From Treponema sp. (GTDB taxonomy: Bacteria; Spirochaetota; Spirochaetia; Treponematales; Breznakiellaceae): DNA of 17,232 nucleotides. Numbering within the stretch: the first letter of the stretch is position 1; each line of letters begins with the position of its first letter. The notes beneath the pieces were generated by a model, which saw nothing but the letters and a program-made list of their open reading frames with translations, searched no databases and was not told the origin of the DNA. Position numbers and translations under genes: made by a program. Positions 1 to 6,528 of the stretch are shown piece after piece. The stretch spans positions 1 to 17,232 of the forward strand of contig JAIRMT010000131.1 of NCBI GenBank assembly GCA_031258505.1, read 5' to 3'.

Positions 1-435
1 TGCGCCGGCGAAACAAAGCGTTGCGCCGGCGAAACAAAGTTCTTAGCAGGCTAAACAAGATTCTTAGCACGCTAAACAAAGTTCTTAGCACGCTAAACAA
101 AGTTCTTAGCACGCTAAACAAGGTTCTTAGCACGCTAAACAAGATTCTTAGCAGACTAAACAAAGTTCTTAGCAGGCGAAACAAGATTCTTAGCAGGCGA
201 AACAAAGCGTTGCGCCGGCGAAACAAGGTTCTTAGCAGGCGAAACAAAGTTTTGCGCCGGCGAAACAAAGCGTTGCGCCGGCGAAACAAAGTTCTGTGCT
301 GGCGAAACAAAGTTCTGTGCAGGCGAAACAAAGCGTTGCGCCGGCGAAACAAAGTTCTGTGCTGGCGAAACAAAGTTCTGTGCAGGCGAAACAAAGTTCT
401 TAGCACGCTCAACAAGGTTCTTAGCCAAGAACAGG
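1..435. repeat. 21-bp tandem repeat array, about 20 units, cut by the left window edge
   Basis: About twenty head-to-tail 21-bp units share the core GGCGAAACAAAG or GCTAAACAAAG, followed by TTCTTAGC, CGTTGCGC or TTCTGTGC. There are no unique spacers. Because 21 is divisible by three, long open frames exist on both strands. On the plus strand the frame is open from the left edge to the stop at 438-440 and reads as a basic heptad of the form (R/T)(R/L)NK(V/I/A)L(S/R/C), ending LSQEQV. It has no ATG, only a TTG at 21, and no visible ribosome-binding site. In this frame Asn and Lys never change, Lys uses AAA or AAG, and Leu uses CTT, CTG or TTG, so a coding role is not excluded. The minus-strand frame would read NFVSPAQ repeats. 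I treat it as a repeat, not a confirmed gene. Confidence 0.95.
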
Positions 436-559
436 TGTAGGGCTATGTCATTTTTGATTATGGATGATTACACAAAATCTAAGCAAGCAAAACATATAGC
501 AAAATATGTCTGACAAGCTCTTGACTAAATGTATGAACTTCGTTAACTTCCTATACATC
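436..559 (+). promoter_or_regulatory. Upstream region of the biotin operon with a candidate BirA operator
   Basis: No gene is seen between the repeat array and birA. TTGACT at 521-526 resembles a -35 box, but the best -10 partner (TTAACT, 543-548) is poor. The inverted repeat ATGTAT (529-534) / ATACAT (553-558), with an 18-nt spacer, lies just before the ATG at 560, where a repressor would block transcription. A second short inverted repeat, ACATA/TATGT, lies at 492-509. Bifunctional BirA proteins bind long-spaced inverted repeats in front of biotin genes, but this sequence does not match the well-known TTGTAAACC half-site. The operator assignment is inference only. Confidence 0.3.
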
Positions 560-1510
560 ATGGATAACGAAAAAGGTCTTTCTACCAAAGCATATCTACT
601 TAAGAAGCTGCGGGAAGCGGAACGTCCCATGTCAGGAAGCGAACTCGGCAAGGGCGCCGGAGTTTCCCGCGTGGCAGTGTGGAAAGGGATACATTCCCTT
701 ATGGCGGCTGGCTATCCGATACGCGGAGACGACCAGGGATACCGGTTCACGGAAGAGGAGGACAGGGATTTTCTCTACCCTTGGGAATTCGGCGTAAACG
801 AGGGGAGCTTCCACCATTGGGAATGTACGGACAGCACTATGAACCGCGCCAAAGAACAGGCGGAAAAGGGAGCGGAGAGCGGGACGGTGATTACTGCGGA
901 AAAGCAGAGTTCCGGTAGGGGGCGGCAGGGCAGAAACTGGACTTCAGCCGCCGGAGGATTGTTCTTCACCCTGCTTGAACGGCCGCAATGCGCCGTGCCT
1001 GACTATGCGCGGTACTCTATGGCGATGCAGTTGTGCGCCGCAAAGGTAATCGGCGCGATTACTGGACACAAGGCATGGCTTAAATGGCCTAACGATATCT
1101 ATGTGGACGCTAAAAAGATAGCGGGCGTACTTACGGAGCTGTATGCCGAAGGGGATTGTATCACCTGGCTTACCCTGGGGCTTGGTATAAACATCAACAA
1201 TCCGGCGGTTTCCCCAAACATGGTGAACTGCGCATCTCTTGCTGGTCGGGAACTTTCCCGGCGCTTGACGCTTACGGCTATTCTTGAGGAATGGATTTCT
1301 CTGAAACAGCAGAATGTCCTTGAAGGAGCAGTCGCCTGCTTATGGAATCAAGCGGCTTGGGGTGTGGGAATGGAGGCGCGGTATTCGCCGCAGCATGTCG
1401 GCGTGTTTTTGGGGATCGATGAACAAGGTCGAGGGCTGGTGAAAACCGATAGCGGCATAGAACGACTTTCGCCCGGGTCGGTATCTCTGCGTTTTGGACA
1501 AGGAGAATAA
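560..1510 (+). CDS. birA: Bifunctional biotin operon repressor / biotin-[acetyl-CoA-carboxylase] ligase BirA
   Basis: This cytoplasmic enzyme activates biotin with ATP and transfers it to the acceptor lysine of biotin-dependent carboxylases. With its N-terminal DNA-binding domain it can also repress biotin genes. From the ATG at 560 (316 aa), residues about 10-63 form a winged helix-turn-helix (SGSELGKGAGVSRVAVWKGI). The catalytic domain follows with ECTDST at 88-93, the biotinyl-AMP loop GRGRQGR at 119-125, KWPND at 175-179, KIAGVL at 186-191 and GLGININ at 207-213. A short C-terminal domain closes it. An in-frame ATG at 506 would add 18 residues. I prefer 560 because it aligns with the usual BirA start, although neither start has a clear Shine-Dalgarno sequence. 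The gene is first in the operon and its stop touches the bioB start, so it can set both biotin use and biotin-gene expression. Confidence 0.95.
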   Translation: MDNEKGLSTKAYLLKKLREAERPMSGSELGKGAGVSRVAVWKGIHSLMAAGYPIRGDDQGYRFTEEEDRDFLYPWEFGVNEGSFHHWECTDSTMNRAKEQAEKGAESGTVITAEKQSSGRGRQGRNWTSAAGGLFFTLLERPQCAVPDYARYSMAMQLCAAKVIGAITGHKAWLKWPNDIYVDAKKIAGVLTELYAEGDCITWLTLGLGININNPAVSPNMVNCASLAGRELSRRLTLTAILEEWISLKQQNVLEGAVACLWNQAAWGVGMEARYSPQHVGVFLGIDEQGRGLVKTDSGIERLSPGSVSLRFGQGE

Positions 1511-2485
1511 ATGAGAGACGCTATTGGCTCAGGAATACTGAACGGCAATGCTTTGCGCCGGGAAGACTGCCTTGCGGTACTAGACGCGCCTGATGAAGAG
1601 CTGGATAAACTGCTTGAAGCGGCCTTTGTTTTAAGGAAAAAACACAAGGGGCTTACGGTAGGTATTCAAATTCTTTCAAACGCGAAAAGCGGTAACTGTA
1701 CTGAAGACTGCGCTTATTGCGCGCAATCCCGAAGCGCAGATTCCGGCATAGAAACATATTCCTTAATTTCATATAAGAAATTATCGGCAACCGGAAAACT
1801 GGTTAAGGAGCGCGGGTTAAGCCGTCATTGCATCGGGTTAAGCGGCATACGATTCAGTGATAAAGCTATTGACGACTTTTCGGAATATGTGCGAAACTTA
1901 AAAGCGGAAACACATACCTCTATCTGCTGTTCCATTGGTTTTTTAACTGAAGTTCAGGCGCGGAAATTAAAAGCCGCTGGTCTTGACAGAATTAACCATA
2001 ACCTGAATACGAGCCGCTCTTTTTATCCAAACATCTGTACGACACATACTTTTGAAGAGCGTGTGGCGAATATAAAAATGCTGCAAGCCGTGGGGTTTGA
2101 GATATGCTCAGGCGGAATAATTGGGCTTGGTGAAAGTAAAAGCGATGTTGTTGATATGCTGCTTGAACTTCAAAGCATACATCCCGAATCTGTTCCCATC
2201 AATTTTCTGCTGCCCCTTAAAGGAACGCGTCTTGCAAATGCAGATACCGCGCATTTAACAACAGCATACTGCCTTAAAGTGTTATGTCTTGCGCGGTTTA
2301 TGCTTGCCTCTGCGTCAATCCGCTGCGCCGCAGGAAGGGAAGTTTATTTTAAAGGAAATGAACGGAACTTGTTCAAAGTTGCCGATTCTATTTTTGCGTC
2401 AGGGTATTTAACTGCTGACGGTCAAACTATTGATGATACCATTAGATTGGTAAAGGAGTGTGGTTTTGAATATTGCATCGAATAG
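1511..2485 (+). CDS. bioB: Biotin synthase (radical SAM)
   Basis: It inserts sulfur into dethiobiotin to make biotin, the last step of the pathway. The radical-SAM cluster motif CTEDCAYC is at residues 63-70 (Cys63, Cys67, Cys70). The auxiliary [2Fe-2S] cluster ligands of the family also appear to be present: the Cys in RHCIGLSG, a Cys in SICCSIG, the Cys in EICSGGIIGLGE and the Arg in AAGREV. The substrate motif INHNLNTS is intact, and 324 aa is a normal length. The ATG directly follows the birA stop (TAAATG), with AGGAG just upstream at 1500-1504. The 3' end overlaps the start of bioY. No bioF, bioA or bioD lies beside it, so it may act on imported dethiobiotin; that is inference. Confidence 0.97.
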   Translation: MRDAIGSGILNGNALRREDCLAVLDAPDEELDKLLEAAFVLRKKHKGLTVGIQILSNAKSGNCTEDCAYCAQSRSADSGIETYSLISYKKLSATGKLVKERGLSRHCIGLSGIRFSDKAIDDFSEYVRNLKAETHTSICCSIGFLTEVQARKLKAAGLDRINHNLNTSRSFYPNICTTHTFEERVANIKMLQAVGFEICSGGIIGLGESKSDVVDMLLELQSIHPESVPINFLLPLKGTRLANADTAHLTTAYCLKVLCLARFMLASASIRCAAGREVYFKGNERNLFKVADSIFASGYLTADGQTIDDTIRLVKECGFEYCIE

Positions 2486-3095
2486 GGTTCAAGCAAAAGA
2501 CAAAACAAAAACGGTTCGCGCTGCTTCTCAGCAGGGCGTTTTCATCTCGCTCTTTGCGGCGCTCATCTGCGTGTCGAGTTTCTGGACTATCCCTTTGATA
2601 CCGGGTTTACCGATTGTTCTGAAAAATCTCGTCATTGTTTTGGCGGGCGCGTTATTGGGAACATGGCGCGGCGCGGCGGCAACAGCGTTGTTTCTTTTCG
2701 CCGGCATTTTGGGTATTCCGGTTTTCGCTAATGCTGGCGGAATTGCGGCGTTTCTGTCGCCGGCTGGCGGGTATATGATAGGATATGTCGTAGGCGCGTT
2801 TGCAACTGGCCTGATTGCTGGAACGCCTTCGATAAAAGACAAGAAACCCACGCTTATTTATTCAATAAGAATTATTGCCGCGCTGTTTATCGGCTTTACG
2901 GTAATACTGTTATTTGGATCGTTCTGGCTTATGTATCTTAATGGTAAAAGCGTGGAGCCTAAAGCGGGGTTAGGCGTATTTTTGGGCGGTATTGTTCCGT
3001 TTATTCCGGGTGATGGAATAAAATTCATTCTTTCCATACCTCTTACCTTTATGCTGCGTCCCATAGCTGCGCAGTACATAAATCCAAAAGCATGA
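2466..3095 (+). CDS. bioY: Biotin transporter substrate-binding component BioY
   Basis: This is the membrane S-component of an energy-coupling-factor (ECF) importer that captures biotin, and possibly dethiobiotin. The sequence is strongly hydrophobic, with about six membrane segments. It carries the BioY hallmarks IPLIPGLPIVLKNLVIVLAG, the glycine-rich LSPAGGYMIGYVVGAF and the C-terminal VPFIPGDGIKF. I place the start at TTG 2466, because AAAGGAG at 2452-2458 then has a 7-nt spacing. The alternative GTG at 2460 leaves only 1 nt. Either start overlaps the end of bioB, which suggests translational coupling. From bioB onward the operon is visibly richer in A and T than birA. The gene is followed 12 nt later by ecfT. 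Confidence 0.93.
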   Translation: MNIASNRVQAKDKTKTVRAASQQGVFISLFAALICVSSFWTIPLIPGLPIVLKNLVIVLAGALLGTWRGAAATALFLFAGILGIPVFANAGGIAAFLSPAGGYMIGYVVGAFATGLIAGTPSIKDKKPTLIYSIRIIAALFIGFTVILLFGSFWLMYLNGKSVEPKAGLGVFLGGIVPFIPGDGIKFILSIPLTFMLRPIAAQYINPKA

Positions 3096-3107
3096 CGAAA
3101 GGTTGAC

Positions 3108-3806
3108 ATGAAAGAAAAGGCAATCATTTTCCGGTACAGAAAAGGAAACAGTATTCTTCACCGGATTCCGGCGCTGATAAAGTTATTTGTACTTATAGCG
3201 TTGGCGATAAATATTATGTTTTTGCCTTTATACGCTGTATGCGCGGGAATTATCTTACTGGTAATTCCCGCGCTGTTATGCGGTTTTTCTGTCAGAGAGC
3301 AGTTTACCGATATAAAGCCCGCGCTGTTCTACGCATTTTTTCTCTACCTGATAAGCGTCTTTACCAGGCTTTTTTCCACTGGTTTCACTGTTGTAAGTTC
3401 TGGGGATTTGATGAAAATATTGCATCCCAATTATGAATATGGTTTATATGTTTTGCGGCTGGTTCTCGTGATGCAGCTTTCCGCCCTGCTCTTCCGCACA
3501 ACAACTTCTATTGAAATAAAAGAAGCGATCTGTGGTGTGGAAATTTTTATTCGCACGGCGTTAAGAACATTACCCTTTGCAAAAAACATTTCCCTTGCGG
3601 CAAAATTTGGAACCAGTGCGGCGCTTATGATAAACTTTATACCGGCTTTGTTTGAATTGTGGGAAAAGTTAAACCGCGCCTACCGCGCTCGTGGTGGCGC
3701 GGGCGGGTTAAAACAATTCCGCGTTCTTCTGGTCGCATTGATCGCTCTCTCGTTTCATTATGCGGAAAAAAAATCCCGCGCGCTTATGGCGCGGGAACTT
3801 GTTTAA
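3108..3806 (+). CDS. ecfT: Energy-coupling factor transporter transmembrane protein EcfT (BioN-like)
   Basis: This is the membrane coupling subunit of an ECF transporter; it links the S-component BioY to the ATPase pair. The 232-residue protein has hydrophobic segments at about 23-60, 72-90 and 112-130, and again near 168-185 and 205-217. Near the C terminus are the two coupling signatures known for EcfT/BioN/CbiQ: ARG at 194-196 (AYRARGG) and a second, divergent copy, ALMARE, at 225-230, with the chain ending two residues later. AAAGG at 3098-3102 sits 5 nt before the ATG. It is last in the biotin operon. No ATPase gene (ecfA/bioM) follows, so it may share ATPases encoded elsewhere. The operon position suggests that BioY is its partner. 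Confidence 0.9.
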   Translation: MKEKAIIFRYRKGNSILHRIPALIKLFVLIALAINIMFLPLYAVCAGIILLVIPALLCGFSVREQFTDIKPALFYAFFLYLISVFTRLFSTGFTVVSSGDLMKILHPNYEYGLYVLRLVLVMQLSALLFRTTTSIEIKEAICGVEIFIRTALRTLPFAKNISLAAKFGTSAALMINFIPALFELWEKLNRAYRARGGAGGLKQFRVLLVALIALSFHYAEKKSRALMARELV

Positions 3807-3811
3807 GCGGG

Positions 3812-3866
3812 AAAAATAGCCATACAAGACTCTGTCGCTTGTATTCCAAAGAAGTTTGGCTTTTTA
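3812..3866. terminator. Bidirectional terminator region between ecfT and metE
   Basis: Two inverted repeats fill the gap between these convergent genes. ATACAAG (3822-3828) pairs with CTTGTAT (3838-3844). On the minus strand this stem is followed after a few bases by TTTTT (complement of 3812-3816), which would end metE transcripts. CCAAA (3846-3850) pairs with TTTGG (3855-3859) and is followed on the plus strand by C and TTTTT (3861-3865), which would end the biotin operon. AGCCA (3818-3822) and TGGCT (3857-3861) could close a larger stem. The stems are short and AT-rich, so strength is uncertain. Confidence 0.6.
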
Positions 3867-3868
3867 TT

Positions 3869-6151
3869 TCAGGAGATGGCGGCGCGAGAGATTTCCTCAC
3901 GGACTGCCAACGCCGCCTCTACCATGTTTTTCAATGCGGGTTTGACTTCTTCCCAATTCCTTGTTTTCAAGCCGCAGTCGGGATTAACCCACATGTTCTT
4001 TTTATCGAGTACCTCAAGACGGGCGGAAATCTGTTCCCTGAATTCAGCGGTCGATGGTATTCGGGGTGAATGAATATCATAGACGCCAGGACCGATTTCG
4101 TTTTGATAAGAAGTTTCTTTAAAAACCTTCAAGAGCTTATTGCCGCTGCGGGCGGTTTCGATGGTAATGACATCGGCATCCATTGCCTCAATAGTTTTTA
4201 TGATGTCATTAAATTCGCTGTAGCACATGTGGGTATGTATCTGGGTGGATATATCCGCAGCGCTTACCGCGAGCTTGAACGCTTCCAACGCCCATTGTTC
4301 GTATTCGCTGGTCTTTTCCTTCCGTAAGGGATAACCTTCACGAAAGGCCGCTTCATCAACCTGAATTATGTTAATGCCAGCCTTTTGTAAATCGGTGATT
4401 TCATCACTCAGCGCGCGGGCGATCTGGAGCGCCACTTCTGATCGGGGAATATCGTTCCGAACAAAAGACCAGTTGAGAATGGTAACAGGGCCGGTGAGCA
4501 TCCCTTTCATGGGTTTCTTTGTTTTGCTTTGGGCATAGCTGATCCATTTTACGGTCATTGGTTCGGGCCGACTGATGTCGCTGAAAATGACAGGCGGCTT
4601 TACGCAGCGGGAACCATAGCTTTGCACCCATCCGTTTTTGGTAAAATGGAATCCCTCCAGCAGTTCCCCGAAATATTCTACCATGTCGTTTCGTTCTGGT
4701 TCTCCATGCACTAAAACATCAAGCCCGACTTGCTCCTGAAACGCGACACAGTTGTCAATATATTTTTTTATCTCGCTTTCATACCCGTCGCCTGATATGG
4801 CGCCTTTTCGGTAATCATTCCGCGCTTTTCGCAGTTCGGAAGTTTGGGGGAAACTCCCGATGGTGGTGGTTGGCAGCAGGGGAAGGTTCAGCCGCTCTCG
4901 CTGCAAGGCGCTTCGTTCGCTATAGGTTCCGCTCCGCGCTTTTTTGCCAGACTTTGCCTCCGTATCTTCCGCCGCCTTATCTTTTTTGATAAGAGCTGGA
5001 TTAAGACTGGATAACAAATTCCTCTTGTTTTCTTCAATCAATGCCTTGTCAGTTTCAGAAAGGCAATCGGAAGAAAACAAGTTTGCAAGGAGGGAAACTT
5101 CTTTCACCTTTTCGCAAGCAAAAGCTAGATTCTTTTTGATTGTACTTTCGGGTTCTTTTTGCGCTGAGTAGGGGCTGTGCAAAAGGGAACAAGTGGTGGA
5201 AACAATGATCTGTTCTTTGGGGATCGCCTTGTTTATTCGTTTAAGCAGTTCTATGCTTGCGGATAAATCGTTGCGCCAGATATTCCGCCCGTCCACAACG
5301 CCCGCGATAATATGCTTGGAAGCGGCGTATTCGAGCGCTTCGACATTGCGCGGGCCATAGAGGAAATCAAGACCAATGCCCCAAACCGGTGTTTTGCCAA
5401 GCAGCTTGAGCGCCTCCGCCGCGTGTTCAAAATAGCTTGTTACGACGATTTTGATTTTGCCGCTTACTGCAGCGAGTTCTCCGTAGGTTTCCTGAATTAG
5501 CGAGAGGAGCTTGTCAGAAGGATTTTTAACAAAGGCCGGTTCATCAAACTGCACGTACACGGACTCATCCAGTCGCGCTATTTCTTCCAGTAATTGCTTA
5601 TAAACCGGCATTAGTTTATGCAGGTATTTGAAGGGATCATCTCTGGTGTTTGTTTTTGAAAGCGCCAGAAATGTTAAAGGGCCGATGATGTTGATTTTCG
5701 TCATTATCCCCATATCCTTTGCTTCCCGGTATTCTGACAGTATTTTTCCCGGATCAAGATGGAAAACCAGGTCATCGCTCAATTCAGGTACGATAAAATG
5801 GTAATTGGTATTAAACCATTTTGTCATTTCCATTGCGGCGGCCTTGCCGTTTCCCCGGGCCATAGCGAAGTATCGCTCGTTTTTATCCGCTATTCCGGCG
5901 AAGCGTTCAGGAATCGCATTGAGCATGACCATAGTATCAAGCATATTGTCATAAAGGCTAAAGTCGTTGGAACTGATAAAATCAATACCCGCGTCTTTTT
6001 GTACACGCCAGTGCTTTTTCCGCAAGACCTGAGCGGTGTTTTGGACTTCATCAAAGGGAATCTTGCGCGCCCAATAATTTTCCAAGACTTTTTTCAGTTC
6101 CCTGTTTTCCCCTATTCGGGGAAACCCGTTAATGAATGTTCGTATGGTCAT
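3869..6151 (-). CDS. metE: Cobalamin-independent methionine synthase (5-methyltetrahydropteroyltriglutamate-homocysteine methyltransferase)
   Basis: It transfers the methyl group of methyl-tetrahydrofolate polyglutamate to homocysteine without B12, making methionine. The 760-residue chain has both halves of the family: the N-terminal domain (MTIRTFINGFPRIG) and the catalytic C-terminal barrel. The zinc ligands fall exactly where Escherichia coli MetE has them: His641 and Cys643 in IHTHMCYSE, Glu665 in TIETARS and Cys726 in NPDCGLKTR. QVDEAAFREG is also present. I chose the ATG at 6151 because AAAGGAG (6156-6162) precedes it by the right distance. An in-frame GTG at 6169 would place that site inside the gene. 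It is a single-gene unit, transcribed toward the biotin operon, and the cobalamin riboswitch in its leader should reduce expression when B12 is plentiful. Confidence 0.97.
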   Translation of the reverse strand: MTIRTFINGFPRIGENRELKKVLENYWARKIPFDEVQNTAQVLRKKHWRVQKDAGIDFISSNDFSLYDNMLDTMVMLNAIPERFAGIADKNERYFAMARGNGKAAAMEMTKWFNTNYHFIVPELSDDLVFHLDPGKILSEYREAKDMGIMTKINIIGPLTFLALSKTNTRDDPFKYLHKLMPVYKQLLEEIARLDESVYVQFDEPAFVKNPSDKLLSLIQETYGELAAVSGKIKIVVTSYFEHAAEALKLLGKTPVWGIGLDFLYGPRNVEALEYAASKHIIAGVVDGRNIWRNDLSASIELLKRINKAIPKEQIIVSTTCSLLHSPYSAQKEPESTIKKNLAFACEKVKEVSLLANLFSSDCLSETDKALIEENKRNLLSSLNPALIKKDKAAEDTEAKSGKKARSGTYSERSALQRERLNLPLLPTTTIGSFPQTSELRKARNDYRKGAISGDGYESEIKKYIDNCVAFQEQVGLDVLVHGEPERNDMVEYFGELLEGFHFTKNGWVQSYGSRCVKPPVIFSDISRPEPMTVKWISYAQSKTKKPMKGMLTGPVTILNWSFVRNDIPRSEVALQIARALSDEITDLQKAGINIIQVDEAAFREGYPLRKEKTSEYEQWALEAFKLAVSAADISTQIHTHMCYSEFNDIIKTIEAMDADVITIETARSGNKLLKVFKETSYQNEIGPGVYDIHSPRIPSTAEFREQISARLEVLDKKNMWVNPDCGLKTRNWEEVKPALKNMVEAALAVREEISRAAIS

Positions 6152-6330
6152 AAAAAACTCCTTTACCACTGAATCGGCTGCACGGCAGCTTACCTTTCCT
6201 CTGCCGGAAGACCGTTTCTCAATTTAAGCAAGCATCACGTTTTCCAAGCTCAATCCATGAAGCTATGAGAAAACGGGGGAGAATCTTTTGAAGGAACTCC
6301 TGTACCAAAGGCTCCCTGTCTTGTGGGTAG
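6152..6330 (-). promoter_or_regulatory. Long metE leader downstream of the riboswitch (probable expression platform)
   Basis: About 180 nt separate the riboswitch core from the metE start and contain no gene. The hairpin CGGCAG/CTGCCG (complement of 6201-6206 and 6183-6188) lies about 20 nt before the ribosome-binding site. Its CTGCCG arm could instead pair with the CGGCAG at the end of the riboswitch (complement of 6340-6345). GATTGAGCTTGG occurs once inside the riboswitch region (6366-6377) and again here (6244-6255). A GGGAG...CTCCC pair also exists. I cannot decide whether control is by termination or by hiding the ribosome-binding site. Confidence 0.45.
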
Positions 6331-6490
6331 AAAAAACCGCTGCCGAGATTACGATCCTTTGACAGCCAAGCTCAATCTGTTAGTCTTCCCGGCATTTCAG
6401 CCAGCGGCTGTTATGACAGAAACAACCCACAGTTACGGGATAGTGAAGGATTTACCGGGCTGCAGCCCGGCCTCACTACCTTTGAAGTAT
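6331..6490 (-). promoter_or_regulatory. Cobalamin (B12) riboswitch in the metE leader
   Basis: On the minus strand the leader matches the conserved core of the cobalamin riboswitch in order. A GTGAGG...CCTTCAC stem is capped by the perfect palindrome CCGGGCTGCAGCCCGG (6455-6470). Then come CCCGTAACTGT (complement of 6429-6439), CAGCCGCTGG (around 6401-6410) and GCCGGGAAGAC (complement of 6383-6393). The B12-box-like end AGGATCGTAATCTCGGCAG (complement of 6340-6358) diverges most from consensus. A run of six T follows at 6336-6331. B12 riboswitches in front of metE are well established and normally act as OFF switches. The exact 5' and 3' limits are approximate. Confidence 0.85.
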
Positions 6491-6499
6491 ACAGGTAAG

Positions 6500-6528
6500 G
6501 TTATACTGTTTAACGGAAAGATGGTCAA
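6500..6528 (-). promoter_or_regulatory. Sigma70-type promoter of metE
   Basis: On the minus strand TTGACC (complement of 6523-6528) and TATAAC (complement of 6500-6505) are separated by exactly 17 nt, close to the TTGACA-N17-TATAAT consensus. Transcription would begin near 6493, immediately before the riboswitch. The -35 box overlaps the fliJ stop codon at 6525-6527. No strong terminator is seen between fliJ and this promoter. Confidence 0.7.

Noticed and set aside
156..428. Minus-strand 90-residue ORF of NFVSPAQ repeats
   Set aside because: It arises because the repeat length is a multiple of three; it has no independent support such as a ribosome-binding site.
1..435. CRISPR array
   Set aside because: Units are contiguous 21-mers without spacers between them, vary in sequence, and no cas gene is nearby.
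6152..6169. GTG at 6169 as the metE start
   Set aside because: The AAAGGAG site would then lie inside the gene; the ATG at 6151 has ideal spacing and puts the zinc ligands at the Escherichia coli positions.
6455..6470. CCGGGCTGCAGCCCGG as a protein operator or fliJ terminator
   Set aside because: It sits in the variable stem position of the cobalamin riboswitch and has no T-run after it on the minus strand.
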